From positions 558,001 to 622,000 of the forward strand of contig NC_057764.1 in the NCBI RefSeq assembly GCF_010389155.1: a stretch of 64,000 nucleotides of DNA, written 5' to 3'. The DNA comes from Erigeron canadensis (taxonomy: Eukaryota > Streptophyta > Magnoliopsida > Asterales > Asteraceae). Below are positions 43,612 through 55,661 of the stretch, piece by piece (within the stretch, counting starts at the first letter, position 1; every line of letters starts with the position of its first letter). The position numbers were made by a program, and so were the translations under genes. The notes beneath the pieces were generated by a model, which was not told the origin of the DNA, did no database searches, and saw only the letters and a program-made list of their open reading frames with translations.

Positions 43612-44359
43612 ATTAAAATTATAGATATGATATTTATTTACTTAAAACTTTAGTGGTTAGAAAGTATCATGGAAAATGATAGAGGGGCCTAATTAAATAA
43701 GCCTAATAATAGATATATAACATATGTTAAAAAAAATGCAATTCTTCTTTATTTTAGTTTCTATTATACCCTTATTTTAAATAGTACAAAAGATTTATAT
43801 ATAATCATCTTTTACATTTTAACTTGTGAACAGAGGGCGCAAATTCTTTCAACTTAATATTATTAATTTGTCAAGTAACTTATTTGGTTTTATGTTGACT
43901 TTTGATTATTTGGTACATATTCCATTTAGCTGATATTAAACATAGCAATATACCATCCAGGAATTACAGTATATGTTGTCTACATTGATATTGACATACT
44001 TAAAATCATGATTATTACAAGGTTGTTTGGGGTTGAGTTTTGAAATGGATTTTTAGATTATTATGTTTGGTAATCATAGATAATTAGTTTTTAGTGTTTA
44101 GAAAAAGAGTTTCAAAAATTGATTATTTGCGTTTAAAAGGTCACAAAAGACGCAGATTTTCAGAAGTAACTCCTACCTTACTGCATGGAAACACAGATTA
44201 TCTAAAATCCAATTTCCCATCATTATTATTACACCAATTAAATTATTTTCCTGCGTAATACGCGAGATAAACATATTAAATATTCATTATAACATAATCA
44301 AGTAGTTATGGATAAAACATGTATCAAAAATGGTTAGTAGGATATGTATGTTATATCTT

Positions 44360-44480
44360 AATAACACGGTACTCATGTAATGCGGATATAGTGGCGGCGA
44401 CGGGTGGGAATGGCGGTTAATATTGTTGGTGGTGGTGACAGTGTCGAGTGATATAAGTGGTTTAAGATGTAAATTAGTTC
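44360..44480 (-). repeat. Repeat family G terminus
   Basis: ACGGTACTCATGTAATGCGG, then GTGGCGGCGACGGGTGGG, then GGTGGTGGTGACAG. The surrounding 43612-44359 and 44481-45094 are AT-rich and hold no recognisable gene. Confidence 0.4.
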
Positions 44481-45094
44481 ATTAATAACGAATTAGGTTC
44501 ATTAAGAACAATTGCCTCATTTACGAACTAACTTTCTTATAGCATAATCTAAAAGGGAAGTACTATTAAGTAGTGTTCGGTAATGTCTTAACTAAAAAAT
44601 CAACGACTTAATCTTAATTGCCTCAATCCATTAAGTCAATCAAATATATTTGTTCTTGACTTAATAATTAAACAAAAGCTATTGTACAATTATCACTTTC
44701 CTTTCAATAAGGATGGGTGTTTGAATTTTTATAAAGAAACAAAGATTTAATGATGTTGTAAAGTTAAATGTAGCGACTACCTGTTGAAAATGAGGATATT
44801 ATAATTTGACAATGGCTTTTATTGTATATGTTTCGTTCGATATGTTTTTATATCTTTATATAATGATGATGTAAATTTTAATATTATTAGGATATATAAT
44901 TTAAAAGATATATTGACTTTATTTATTCAATTTATATATTTAAATAATACTTGGGCTTTTAAAATCGAAAAATATAAGTGTTAAGTTGATCAAATATATT
45001 ACTTGCTAAATATATTTATGTATTACTATTATTAAGTCAGAAGTTTATTAAATTTATGACATCAGTTTGTTCATTAAAAAGATATAAAATATCA

Positions 45095-45420
45095 AAGAAT
45101 AAATGATGTGGTGGTGTAGTGGCGACGACTGATAGTAGTGGTGGCAACGTCAACAATGATGGTCGGAAGGGAATGTGATGGCAGCTGTAGTTGTAGTTGT
45201 GGTTGTGGTTGTAGTGGTGGCGGTGACGATAGGTGGTGGTGGCGGTGGCTATGGCGGTAGTAGCATTATAGTTATTAACTTACTAATGTAAAATGACTGA
45301 TGTAGAAGGGGGTGATGTAGTTATTTTAAGGGTTGATTGATATATGTTATAAATAATTTCATTAAAGATATTATACATATATTAGGCGAAGATATTTAAA
45401 TTAGTTAAATGATAGATATA
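45095..45420 (-). repeat. Repeat family G copy, uninterrupted tail
   Basis: A GTGGTGGTGGCGGTGGC-type minisatellite is followed by AATGTAAAATGACTGATG, GAAGGGGGTGATGTAGTTAT, TTAAGGGTTGATTGATATA and TTTCATTAAAGATATTATAC. This copy provides the empty site for the solo LTR (32615-35433) and supports the tail of the copy at 35481. Confidence 0.6.
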
Positions 45421-46274
45421 GTTTAGGTAGGTTAATATGTTTTTCTGGAAAAAAAATAAAAAGAGGTTAGATTCCCGATTAATAAACCACTTGGTCTTGG
45501 ATCAAATAGCCAGCTGAGACCCTTTTTAAAGGAATAGGCAGAAAGGATTTTGGCTTGTAGACCCAAGAGTAAATTTTTGATTTCCCGTGGTTTTAGGCAT
45601 TTGTCTCTTGAGCCTGTGATCTTACGTATTATCACCCACGTTTTGCAAGAGTGCATAAGTTTCAATTTTCAGCATACTATCCAACTTGAGTGTCATTTTA
45701 AGGGTTCCAAACATTAATATCTAACATTTTTCGTTAAAGAAAAAATTTCCCGGCTAAAAAACTGAATAGAGTATAGATATAGTTAAGAAATAACTCAAAT
45801 ACTATAGCATCTATTTTTAGAAAGATTATCTAGTTTCTTTTATATATAGATTTATAGATTTATGTATATATAAAATTAAGAAAGGTTTCCTAAATTAGCT
45901 AATCTTGTTTTATATATAAATTTATAAATTTACGTGTATATAGAATTAAGGAATGTTAACTCATATTATTTTTAATGTTAAGGGTATATTTTAGCAAATC
46001 ATATAAAGTATAAGTATTAATATTGTCATTTATAAATAACAAAATAATTAAATATGATTAAATGATTCTAAATCAAAAATGGAATCCATCCAAAAGTTTT
46101 TTTCTTTTATGAATGAATTTAATATATTGTTATATCTACATATAGATTTTAAAATTGGATTTTTAATTGTTGCAATGAAACCATAGATCTACCAAAAAAA
46201 AGCAGGAATCGATTTTAGTATGAACAATTAATTAATAGATTACAAAGAAAAGTTAAAAACCATGACAAGCAAAA

Positions 46275-46730
46275 TCTATTATTTATATTAATAAAAAAAG
46301 ATTGTGATGACATAAGATTTTCTAAAAGTTGTATTACCATACATCCTTTTAATTTAATTATGACATCATCATCCTTTTTTATTTAAAATTCAAAATATCT
46401 TTTTTTAAAAACATGTATCATTAATATAGATCTTTATTAAATGTCCACATTATTATGTAAGATTTTAATCACTCTATTTTTTCGTTATAATAGATCGAAA
46501 ACTATGATTTTTTTTCCAGATAACGTTTTTGTTTCTGTTTTTGCCAACCAAATGTGTTTTAACGTGTGTCCACAACTATTGTTTCCGTTTAGTTTCATTT
46601 TTTACATAATAATTTATCACAACTTTTCAACTTAATATGACAACATATTTTAAAGCTATCTAGATATCATTTGGTTTATTTGTAAAGCTTTTATTAGTTA
46701 ACCCGGGCTGAACCCGGGTTGCTTAGCTAG
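46275..46730 (+). mobile_element. Non-autonomous Helitron, 456 bp
   Basis: It starts with TC after an A (TCTATTATTTATATTAATAA). The 3' end is a strong hairpin AACCCGGG-CTG-AACCCGGGTT (loop approximate), then GCTTAGCTAG, with T following the end. These are the three Helitron hallmarks: 5' TC, subterminal 3' hairpin, and CTRR between A and T. The body is AT-rich without coding capacity. Confidence 0.65.
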
Positions 46731-49484
46731 TATATGATAAATGAACTTGATGTGAAGTTGTGGTCAATGTGCCTGAGATTATAATCTAGGGATAAGTATC
46801 CCGAAACGCAGTCAACTAATGCTCAAAAGTTATTGTGTGCACGAACTTTAGGTCAGCTTTATTGCATTCAGGAAACTTGTTCAATAGTCCTATAACATGC
46901 AAAAGTGACCGGGTCAAAAGTTAGTCGGTCACCACTTTCACGTTAACCCATTGACTGCTTACATGGTATGCACACAATAACTTTTTGGGATTAGTTTATG
47001 CATACAATTAAAAAAAACAGATTATTTTTTTCCTAAAAAAAAGATGTATAATCGTAAAATTTTAGAGAAAAACAACTCATGATACATATGTCAAATATCA
47101 AAAGCATTTGATATTTGACATAGAGCAATGCTAGGTTAACAAACACTTTACAAAAAAATGTGTCATGTGAGGTGGTCCAATCAATAATGAGAGAGAATAA
47201 ATAGAGAATACATGGACATGATTTGATTGGTGGAAAAAATGTTTGTAACAATTTGTGTAACATTCATGATTTTTGACTTGTATTAAACGAGATTAAATGT
47301 AATTTGATTTCGCAATTAAGTGAAATTTTAGCTAAATTGACCCGTTAATGTGACGTGAACTTAATTTAATTTATTCTTGGATGATGAAATGACTTGAACG
47401 CTATTTGACGATTTTAGTACGTGTTTATGCTAGTCGAGATTTTATAACGGTATTAAGTCGGTATATGGCGTAACCTGACGTTTAAATCAACTAGAATTGT
47501 AATCGGGTGATCCATGGGTCGACCCATGACCCACACAATGACCCAACCCTATCCAAAGCTCCCCCACCTAATCCAACTCTTACACTTTTCTAACCCACAC
47601 ATTCTATCTCTTTCTCTCACTATACTATACTAAATGCAAGACCATTTTTCTAGCTCCCTCTCTCTCACTAAATTCTTGGATAATTAATTGTGATTCATGT
47701 TAGTTTTGTAATCATCATTAATATCAAGTAATCATCATCTCAAAAGTTGAAAAGTCAAAGTTCAAGAAATCTTCTTAAATTGCTCAAATTCGGGTTTTGA
47801 TCTTGGAGGTGATTTTTGTAAGGTAAATCTAACTCAAAAGCATTATTTTATATTTATAATTATGTTTCTAGTCATATGCAAGTAATCTTGGGTCAAATTG
47901 CAAGTCAAAATCCTTTGTAGTCGAAAATTAGGGTTTTAGGTTGCAAATGGGCCAGGACCGGATTTCTTGAGATTAAGAGTAAATCTTAGAATGGATTATG
48001 TTTAAAATCGTGTTTATAGTCTAATAAATTCATTACATGGGAAAAATTCAGATTAAATCCATTTAAATAAAAAATTAGGGTTTCAAGTGAACAAATGGGT
48101 CAAAATCGGATTTTATGCTTAAATGTTGAAATGAGTCGGATCCGTGGGATGGGTTATGCTTAAGTTTATGTTATTAATCTAAACAGAAAAATTCTGGTCG
48201 AACTCGGGCTTAAAGCACAATTAAACCGAATTAGGGTTTATGACCTTGTAATTAGGTCAAAAATTCAATTAAGTATGAAAAATAATAAAAATGTGGGATC
48301 TGGATCGAATTGGAAGAAGGTTTGGGTTTGTATACGTCAATTTCAATTATAAGAACCTAAAAACAAGTCTAATTTCAACACAAAACGAATTACAAGCTGC
48401 GAATTAGGGTTTTGTATCAAGAAAGTCAAGTTTGACCAAAAGTCAAACTGCGTTCTTCCCCTATTTTTGATGAGGAACATTCTTGGAGGGACTATTTGTT
48501 TTCTTTTTCATACTAAGTTTTAGGGGCTTTTGAATAATTAGTTTTTAGTTTATTAATTATTAAGTTTCATTGTTATAATTTCCCTCTATAAATAGGGGTT
48601 AAAGTTTTATTAGTAGTTAGTTTTTGATGATATAAAAAGTTCTTTTCTTTCCTCCCTATACACAAGTGTGTGTGAAATTGCCTAATTATCGGTATTCTTT
48701 TGAATCAATGGTTATTAGAAGAATTAATTCTGGGTATTCTTAGAATCAACAGGTCCAATTATTTATCTTTTTTTTTCTCGCTGCGTCATTTGGTATTAGA
48801 GCCGAAAATCCTGATTAAGATGCCTCATAGTAATGATCTAATCTATGATTATCCACCGATGAATACAAGGATGATGAATGGTATCTTTGGTTTGGGTGTA
48901 GTGATTGTCCATATGATGAGAAGATCGAAGAAGAAGATTGTTGGTGCATTTCCGGGTGACAACATCATTATAGAAGTTTGTCTTGAGCCTATTGAATATA
49001 TACTTTTAATAAACGTTAAGTTTTTGCATGTTATAAAGTCAAACTCGAGTTGGTCAAACTTGTGTTGACTTGGTCGAGCTCGACCTACTCGAGCTCGAAT
49101 GGTCAGACAATTTAGGTCTGGTCCATCATTCTCGAGGCCCGACTAGTCCATTAGTTTAGTATAAATAGAGATTAAATATTATGTTTAAGGTGAATCTCTC
49201 AGTCGTTTTCGTTTTCGTATTTTGAACTTGGTATTTTACTTGTAATTGCATTTACTGAAGTAATATACGGTTCTAGTTCATATTCATATTCGTGTTGTTG
49301 ATTGCTTTTGTATAAGAATTTCCGCACTTATATATTAGTTACTTAATCTCGTTGATCCGGTGGCAAAGGGACTTTCAATTGGTATCAGAGACACTGGAGG
49401 TATTCTATTGGTTCGGGGTTAAGGTTTCAGCAACAATTAAGGTGTCTACACTCGATTCTTCAAGGTTTTCGGTTTAGACAAACT

Positions 49485-49660
49485 TCAGACGCTCCACTCG
49501 AGATCGACCAGCCCAAGCTCGACCCACTCAAGCTCGACCAACCCAAGCTCGACCCACTCGAGCTCGACCAGCCCAAGTTCGACCCACTCGAGCTCGACCA
49601 GCCCAAGCTCGACCCACTCGAGCTCGACCAGTCTAGAACTCGACCTATTCGAGCTCGACT
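49485..49660. repeat. 30-bp tandem array of CTCGAGCTCGACC units
   Basis: About five units of CCCACTCGAGCTCGACCAGC plus CCAAGCTCGA with few changes. The same CGAGCTCGACCTACTCGAGC motif is in both LTRs of this element (49074 and 51750), suggesting local amplification of an LTR-type motif. The repeat creates an antisense open frame that is not a gene. Confidence 0.85.
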
Positions 49661-50264
49661 GTAGAAAAACGTGTTGATTTTGTTTTGGCCATAACTTTTA
49701 AACCGTGACTCAATTTTTGAAGATTCAAGTGGCCACAAATTCGTAAAAGAGTCTACTTTCCAGTGGTTATGGAAACATATTTTCAGCTTGACCCATTCGA
49801 GCTTGACCTGCATGAGTTCGATACCTCAAAATCTGATTTTATGCTCAGGTTTTGTGTTTATAAATACGTCTTTTGATTCTTGGTTAAGTGATTTTGTTTT
49901 TAGAATTTGCAATCTTGATTATGTTTAGGTTCTGAACTTGTCTGAATATTGAACTTGTAAACTCTTTTGAGTTTAGATTTGATTTCTGTTAATCGAGTTT
50001 TGGACTTGTAAACTTGATCAACTTTGGATTCTAATTTATCACTTTTCCAATTGTCGAGAACTTGTAATTTTGATTTAGTCTTGGTCTAAGCTTGTTGGAA
50101 TATTGAACTTGTAAACTCTTTGAGTTTTGGTTCGATTTCTGTAATAAAGCATTAGACTTGAAAACTTGATCAACTTTAGGTTCTAAATTTAGACAACTCG
50201 AATCAATGACGGCTAGAGGTCTATCCTTTATAGAAGATTCTGAGAAATCTTAGAGGGAATTCAA

Positions 50265-50455
50265 TACCAAGAAAAAATGTTGTTCTAACAAGGAGCTACT
50301 AGTTATCTTTTTACTTTGTATATGAACCGTGTCATGATGTTGTTCTTTCAAGGAGCTACTGGGTTATCTTTTGATTGTATATGTGAATCATTGGGTCATG
50401 ATGTTATTTTGGCAAGGAGCTACTGTGTTATCTTTTGATTGCATATGTGAACACT
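50265..50455. repeat. Tandem triplication of about 65 bp inside the Copia remnant
   Basis: Three units share AAGGAGCTACT, GTTATCTTTT and GTATATGTGAA, each preceded by ATGTTGTTCT or a similar block. Divergence among units is moderate. Confidence 0.75.
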
Positions 50456-53400
50456 GTGGATGAAGATGAGAGTGAGAGATGTGTTATAAACTAAAACAAA
50501 CATATAGGCTATTTTAAGAATTTTGTAGAGAAAATGGGAGGATAAAAATTTAAAACTTCTATGTTTTTCTAAGAAAAATTCTTGGATGTTCGTAGCAATG
50601 AAGATCATTGGTTTTGACAGGGTTTAGTCATGGTATCTTTCTGGTTTTGAATGTGTGTGACATGTATCCGACCTAGTTTTTTTTTTTTTTATCAAAGGCG
50701 CCTGATTATAGATTAGGTGATTCAGATGAATCAGATGAAGATTGAAGACCAGGATTGAAAATTCGTGTAAACTATTGATGATCGTTTCTTAGCAGGTGTT
50801 TGAGATTTTATCGAGGAGCTTTTGTGATAAAGTTAATCATTTGTAGCCGAGTAATTGAAAATCAAACCTTTATCTTATGCCAATGATATAGAGATGATTA
50901 ATCCAGTAACTAGTAAAAGGGTTGCAGATTAAGTGGTTCTCTATTATTTTGGAGATGCTTACATTGAGGGGGAGATTTGATACAAAAGACTTCAGGTGGT
51001 TGGTGGATTCGTGAAGTTACATGACAAAGTCAAACGCTATTGGTTGAAGACATGGATCTTGTGAGTGTCGCATATCTGAAATTCAAATTACAAAATTTCT
51101 TATTGTTGTGAGAGCTGATTAAATTCAATGCTTATTGTTGGAGATTCAACTTCTTTATCATATGTCGGTTAAGCTTGAAGATCAAAATAGAATGAGCGAT
51201 GTTATTTTGCATAATGACTGGAGTGATGACATCCGAATTGCATGAGAAGGCAATGATGTCTGTATTACTTTGAAGTGATGATGTTTAACATGATAATATT
51301 GCTTGGAGCTTAATTTGGATGTTACTGTTCAATAAATCTAAGTATTAGATTTGTTAATTGTCATAAGGATACAGAGATTTTGCAGTTTGAAGATCAGTGT
51401 GCAGCGCATAAAGATCAAGTCTTACCAAAAGAAGACATAATATTATTAGTTAACGAAAATTTGTTGATTGCGGATTTTTTAACTAATGATTGTCAGAATT
51501 GATAGCAATAGTCAAGGAGTGCTTGCTTGGGCATTTCTGTTACTATTTCCATGCATTGCAAGTGAAGACTTTGAAGATTGATAAAAACTTCTAAATGTTG
51601 ATGTCAAAGGGGAGTCTGTTGGTGCATTTCCAAGTGACAACATCATTATGGAAGTTTGTCTTGAGCCTATTAAATATGTACTTTTAATTAACGTTAAGTT
51701 TTTGCATGTGATAAAGTCAAACTCGAGTCGGTTAAACTTGTGTTGACTTGGTCGAGCTCGACCTACTCGAGCTCGAATGGTCAGAAAATTTGGGTTTGGT
51801 CCATGATTCTTGTGGCCCGACTAGTCCATTAGTTTAGTATAAATAGAGATTAAACCTTATGTTTAAGGTGAATCTCTCAGTCGTTTCCGTTTTCGTATTT
51901 CGAACTTGGTATTTTACTTATAATTGCATTTACTGAAGTAATATACGGTTCTAGTTCATATTCATATTCGTGTTGTTGATTGCTTTTGTATAAGAATTTC
52001 CGCACTTATACATTAGTTCATATTCAACTCGAAAAATACCCAAGATGCCGTTTTTGTTCATCCAAATCTGCGCAGTTGCAGAAAAACAAACGGCACGGAT
52101 TCGTTCACCGTTAGATCGCTCTAATTTTTGGATATGTTGTTCAAGACTCATTGAAGCACGGTTTGACTGTTGGGATTTCCAATTCGAGTTTTCCACAAAG
52201 ATTTATGATTTTCTGAAGTTTCTGCAGTTCATGAATCTTGTTGCTGGTGTTCAAGAAAAGATTTCTCTAGGTGAGATTGATGACGTTAATGATATGCTTC
52301 CGTTTGATCCCGGTGGTTTCCAGTCAAAACTCGAGGACGGGTTTTTGTTAAAGAAGGGGAGAATGATGAGGAACATTCTAGGAGGGACTATTCGTTTTCT
52401 TTTTCATAATAAATTTTAGGGGGTTTTGAATAATTAGTTTTTAATTTATTAAATGTTAAGTTTCATTGTTATAATTTCCCTCTATAAATAGGGGTTAAAG
52501 TTTTATTAGTAGTTAGTTTTTGATGATATGAAAAGTTCTTTTCTTTCCTCCCTATACACAAGTTTGTGTTAGTGTGTGTGAAATTGCCTAATTATCGGTA
52601 TTATTTTGAATCAACGATTTTGAATCAAATTATTTATCCTTTTTTTCTCGATGCGTCAATTTTGCTGCCCAGAAAACCCATGTTTCAGAACCACCGTCTG
52701 CCACGCCAGTAGCAGCGTCAAAGATGCTACCTTTTCTGTTTCACCGTCCCCCACTCTAGCAACATCGTCCAAGACGGTCCCCTGTAACCCTCAAATAAGG
52801 TGTACGCTAGCTAGACACTCCTATCTTCTGTTTTACGCCCACCCAAACGCTGAAAGTCCCATTTCCAGACCACCGTCTGGGACGGTGATCACCACCGTGT
52901 GACACGCTGGCCGAAACTCCTGCCCACCGTGTGGGACGCTTCTTGAGACGTCTTGGACGGTGATTAAGTTAATAAAAGACGCATAGGATGATTGTTTGAT
53001 GGATTGCATGCTAGGATTTGGACTTGGGATATTCTTGGATCCGTGATTGATAGATCCCGCTTATGGGTTATGCTTAGGGTCATTTACCATCTTTTGAACT
53101 ATTATTTTGTAAAAGTTTGATGGGCGTGCTCCTTATGCATTATTCTCGATCTGATATTTGTATTTGAATGATTTGTATGGATTTCCAATCCTTTTAATGC
53201 ATGTAGACTTGTCTCTACTTAATTTCCATGTCATGTTGTGCTTAGTATGTAACTCTCGTGATTCCGCCTTGACGGGGTATTACAATTTGTTTGTAATATG
53301 TTTGTCATCTTAGAATTACTCTTTTATTTGTTTACTCTTTGAAGTATATAAATTTGCCAAACTCTCAAAAATTTGATTATATGATTATTGTGATATCAAA

Positions 53401-53686
53401 CAACATAATCAAATCTAAACACTATTTTTCAGCTGCACGTTTTGTTACGGCTGATTATGATTCTGATTATTCAAAACGCATAATCTATTTTTAATAAATA
53501 ATCCCAAACACCCTTACGTCTAAGTAAAATTATGGTAAACATATATTATCATATCCAATCTAACATATCATCACACAACTTGGTTCGAATTTACTGTATG
53601 ATTACAACATAAACGTCATATGCAACAACAAAAAAATTAAATAAAACGATAAACAGAAGTTAAAATCAACATGCAATTTAGTTTAC

Positions 53687-53774
53687 GATAGTCTTTATTA
53701 CTAGCTTGATTATATATTCTATGAGAATAAGATAGTCTTTATTACTAGCTTGATTATATATTCTATGAGAATAA
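53687..53774. repeat. Perfect 44-bp tandem duplication
   Basis: Two identical head-to-tail units starting GATAGTCTTTATTACTAGC. No gene is near. 53290-54600 otherwise shows AT-rich DNA without a recognised gene. Confidence 0.9.
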
Positions 53775-54599
53775 ATTAGGTTTAGAAGAACTTACATATA
53801 GAATTTATACTTAATAATGTCGGCTTAAGATTTTTAGAGACTTTAATTAAGCAATAATCAAATTTGGGGCCTAATTCATTAACATATAAATTAAAGTAAA
53901 CAAAATAAGCAAATAATAAAAGAGGTAGCTCTACTTATTAAATTGAACTACTATTAATAAAAGGGAGTTGATTTGCTCAAGAAAAAAAATACTATGCACA
54001 AGGATTAAATTATCAAATGACCTTCAATGCCCATAATCTTATTTTTATTAAATCCCCTTCCACTTATTTAATTTGACCTTAATTTCGTACGTATAGATAT
54101 ATTATTAGTCCAAAGAGTAAATATGTGAACCCTATCATAACCCTTTGATATTGAGAATCACATTGTTGGAGGCATCACTGATATGATCAAATATTTTATT
54201 CAGTTTCAAGTCATGAAGATTTTGTATAACTATTTCTTGATTCACGTTGCTCTAGGTTAGTGTTAGGGTTAGATTTATTAATCCTAATTTCAATTCTATA
54301 AATATTGCATATTCAATATTACTATTTTATTAATGATTTCATTTAACTCCTTATATATGTATAGATAATTGTTGATTTATATATATATATACTTTAATTT
54401 TATTGATAATACATATATTATATTTAAAAAGTATTAAGATTATTTACTTAAAGGTGATTTAGCTGTTTATAGGACTACTGTCATTAGATTCATATGTTAT
54501 GGTTTTGGCCACACTTTATGGTTGGTTAAGTTAACTTGTTTTTTTTCCATCTTTTTTTAACGTTGTAATATATAGTTTGCTTTGTTTGAGAAAATAGAT

Positions 54600-54700
54600 T
54601 AAATCAACCTACACCACTTGACACCGCCAATAACACCATCACCGACACCACTAGATCGTCTTCTCCACCACCGTCGCGCATTGCGCGGGTACCATGCTCG
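54600..54700 (+). repeat. Repeat family G terminus (complement orientation)
   Basis: CACCACTTGACACCGCC, CCACCACCGTCGCGC and GCATTGCGCGGGTACC are the reverse complement of the family G order. A (TA)n tract of about 39 bp follows at 54902-54940. Confidence 0.45.
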
Positions 54701-54895
54701 TAATATAGTATATATATAGATTAAGGGTAATATATTAGTAATAATACAAAATAACTTATCATATATATATATATTTATTAAAACAGTAAGAATCCGAATG
54801 ATTTTGGATACTCAAAAATCTCAAACCTATCTTATAATATTGCCACATAGGATTATAGTCTATGTGGCCTCTTTATACTTTTTTAACATTATTTA

Positions 54896-54942
<47 letters not shown>

Positions 54943-55318
54943 CATGATATAAATATTTTTATAAAAAATAGTTTAATATTTGATAAGTTTATATAACGAA
55001 AATAGAGTCTAGATCTTTTCTATGCAAGTCTATTTTATTTAATATGAGAATTGAGATCCAATAAGATCTATTGAATATGTTAATTTGAATAACATGTATT
55101 TTTTAAAATATTGTCACGTAAGACTTTTTTTATGTAGCATCTCCATATTAATTTGAATTTTTATTAAATAAAAAACTATTAAAAAATTGCAAATGCCCTA
55201 CTAGATTCGATGTTTATAGGCAAAGATAATACCAAATTCTATACAAATATTTAAAATCTTTGTTTACGTATACAAAATATTTTTTTATATCAAACTATGA
55301 TTACGCAAAAGATTCATT

Positions 55319-55492
55319 ATTTTTTACTCTTTATTTTTTATATTTTACTTTTTGTATTTTATTTGTTCTTTATTAAATTAACATCCTCTTTTGTTCTATA
55401 GTATTTTTGGACTTTTTACTTTTTACTCTTTATTTTTTATATTTTACTTTTTGTATTTTATTTGTTATTTATTAAATTGACATCCTCTTTTA
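55319..55492. repeat. Direct repeat of about 73 bp
   Basis: CTTTATTTTTTATATTTTAC, TTTTTGTATTTTATTTGTT and CATCCTCTTTT occur in the same order at 55319-55392 and about 99 bp later at 55418-55492, with a couple of differences. Confidence 0.8.
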
Positions 55493-55661
55493 ACTATATT
55501 AACACAAAACTTTGATTATATATCTTTTATATTTGATGCACTTTTTTTTTAATCATGTAGGTTTAGAAAATAAAACTTTGTTTTTTGTCAAATAATTGAT
55601 CCAATTCAGATAATTACATGTGTTTGGGGATTGTAAGGTAATTGGGAAAGACCATGGTGGT

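Larger units (their letters stand above)
48939..52041 (+). mobile_element. Degenerate Copia-like LTR retrotransposon, innermost nesting level
   Basis: LTRs at 48939-49377 and 51617-52041 both start TGTTGGTGCATTTCC. The host 5-mer AAGAT precedes the element (48934-48938) and follows it (52042-52046). The primer-binding site ATTGGTATCAGAG (49378-49390), complementary to initiator tRNA-Met, follows the 5' LTR. The purine tract CAAAGGGGAG (51605-51614) precedes the 3' LTR. The 2.2-kb internal region has no intact gag or pol frame. It contains two tandem arrays (49485-49660, 50265-50455). The 3' tails of the two LTRs do not match over their last 30 bp or so. Confidence 0.8.
48468..52658 (+). mobile_element. 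Short LTR retroelement (TRIM-like), middle nesting level
   Basis: Two similar LTRs lie at 48468-48788 and 52364-52658. Both start TGATGAGGAACATTCT and end ATGCGTCA or CTGCGTCA. They are flanked by perfect ATTTT duplications (48463-48467, 52659-52663). The primer-binding site TTTGGTATTAGAGCC follows the 5' LTR, and a purine tract AAGAAGGGGAGAA precedes the 3' LTR. Without the inner insertion the internal region is only about 470 bp with gag-like coding remnants and no pol, fitting a miniature or deleted element. The LTRs differ by small indels and substitutions. Confidence 0.85.
47256..53284 (+). mobile_element. Solo LTR (Gypsy-like), split by nested elements; outermost level
   Basis: It begins TGTAACATTC and ends GACGGGGTATTACA, and is flanked by perfect 5-bp repeats ATTTG (47251-47255, 53285-53289). 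Removing the inner insertion (48468-52663) leaves about 1.83 kb, consistent with one long LTR of the TGTAACATYC...TATTACA class. No second LTR or internal domain is present. Near its end it carries short palindromes such as CACCGTCTGGGACGGTG (52871-52887). Confidence 0.75.

Noticed and set aside
49460..49813. 117-codon minus-strand frame with SSSGSSLGWS repeats
   Set aside because: The repeats translate the 30-bp CTCGAGCTCGACC minisatellite in the Copia remnant, and there is no independent coding signal.
52045..52419. 124-codon plus-strand frame as a host gene
   Set aside because: It lies between the inner Copia element and the 3' LTR of the middle element, so it is that element's degraded internal region and not a host gene.
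52651..52902. 83-codon plus-strand frame with Pro/Ser/Thr
   Set aside because: It falls at the junction of the middle-level LTR and the outer solo LTR, and is composed of palindromic CCGTC repeats.
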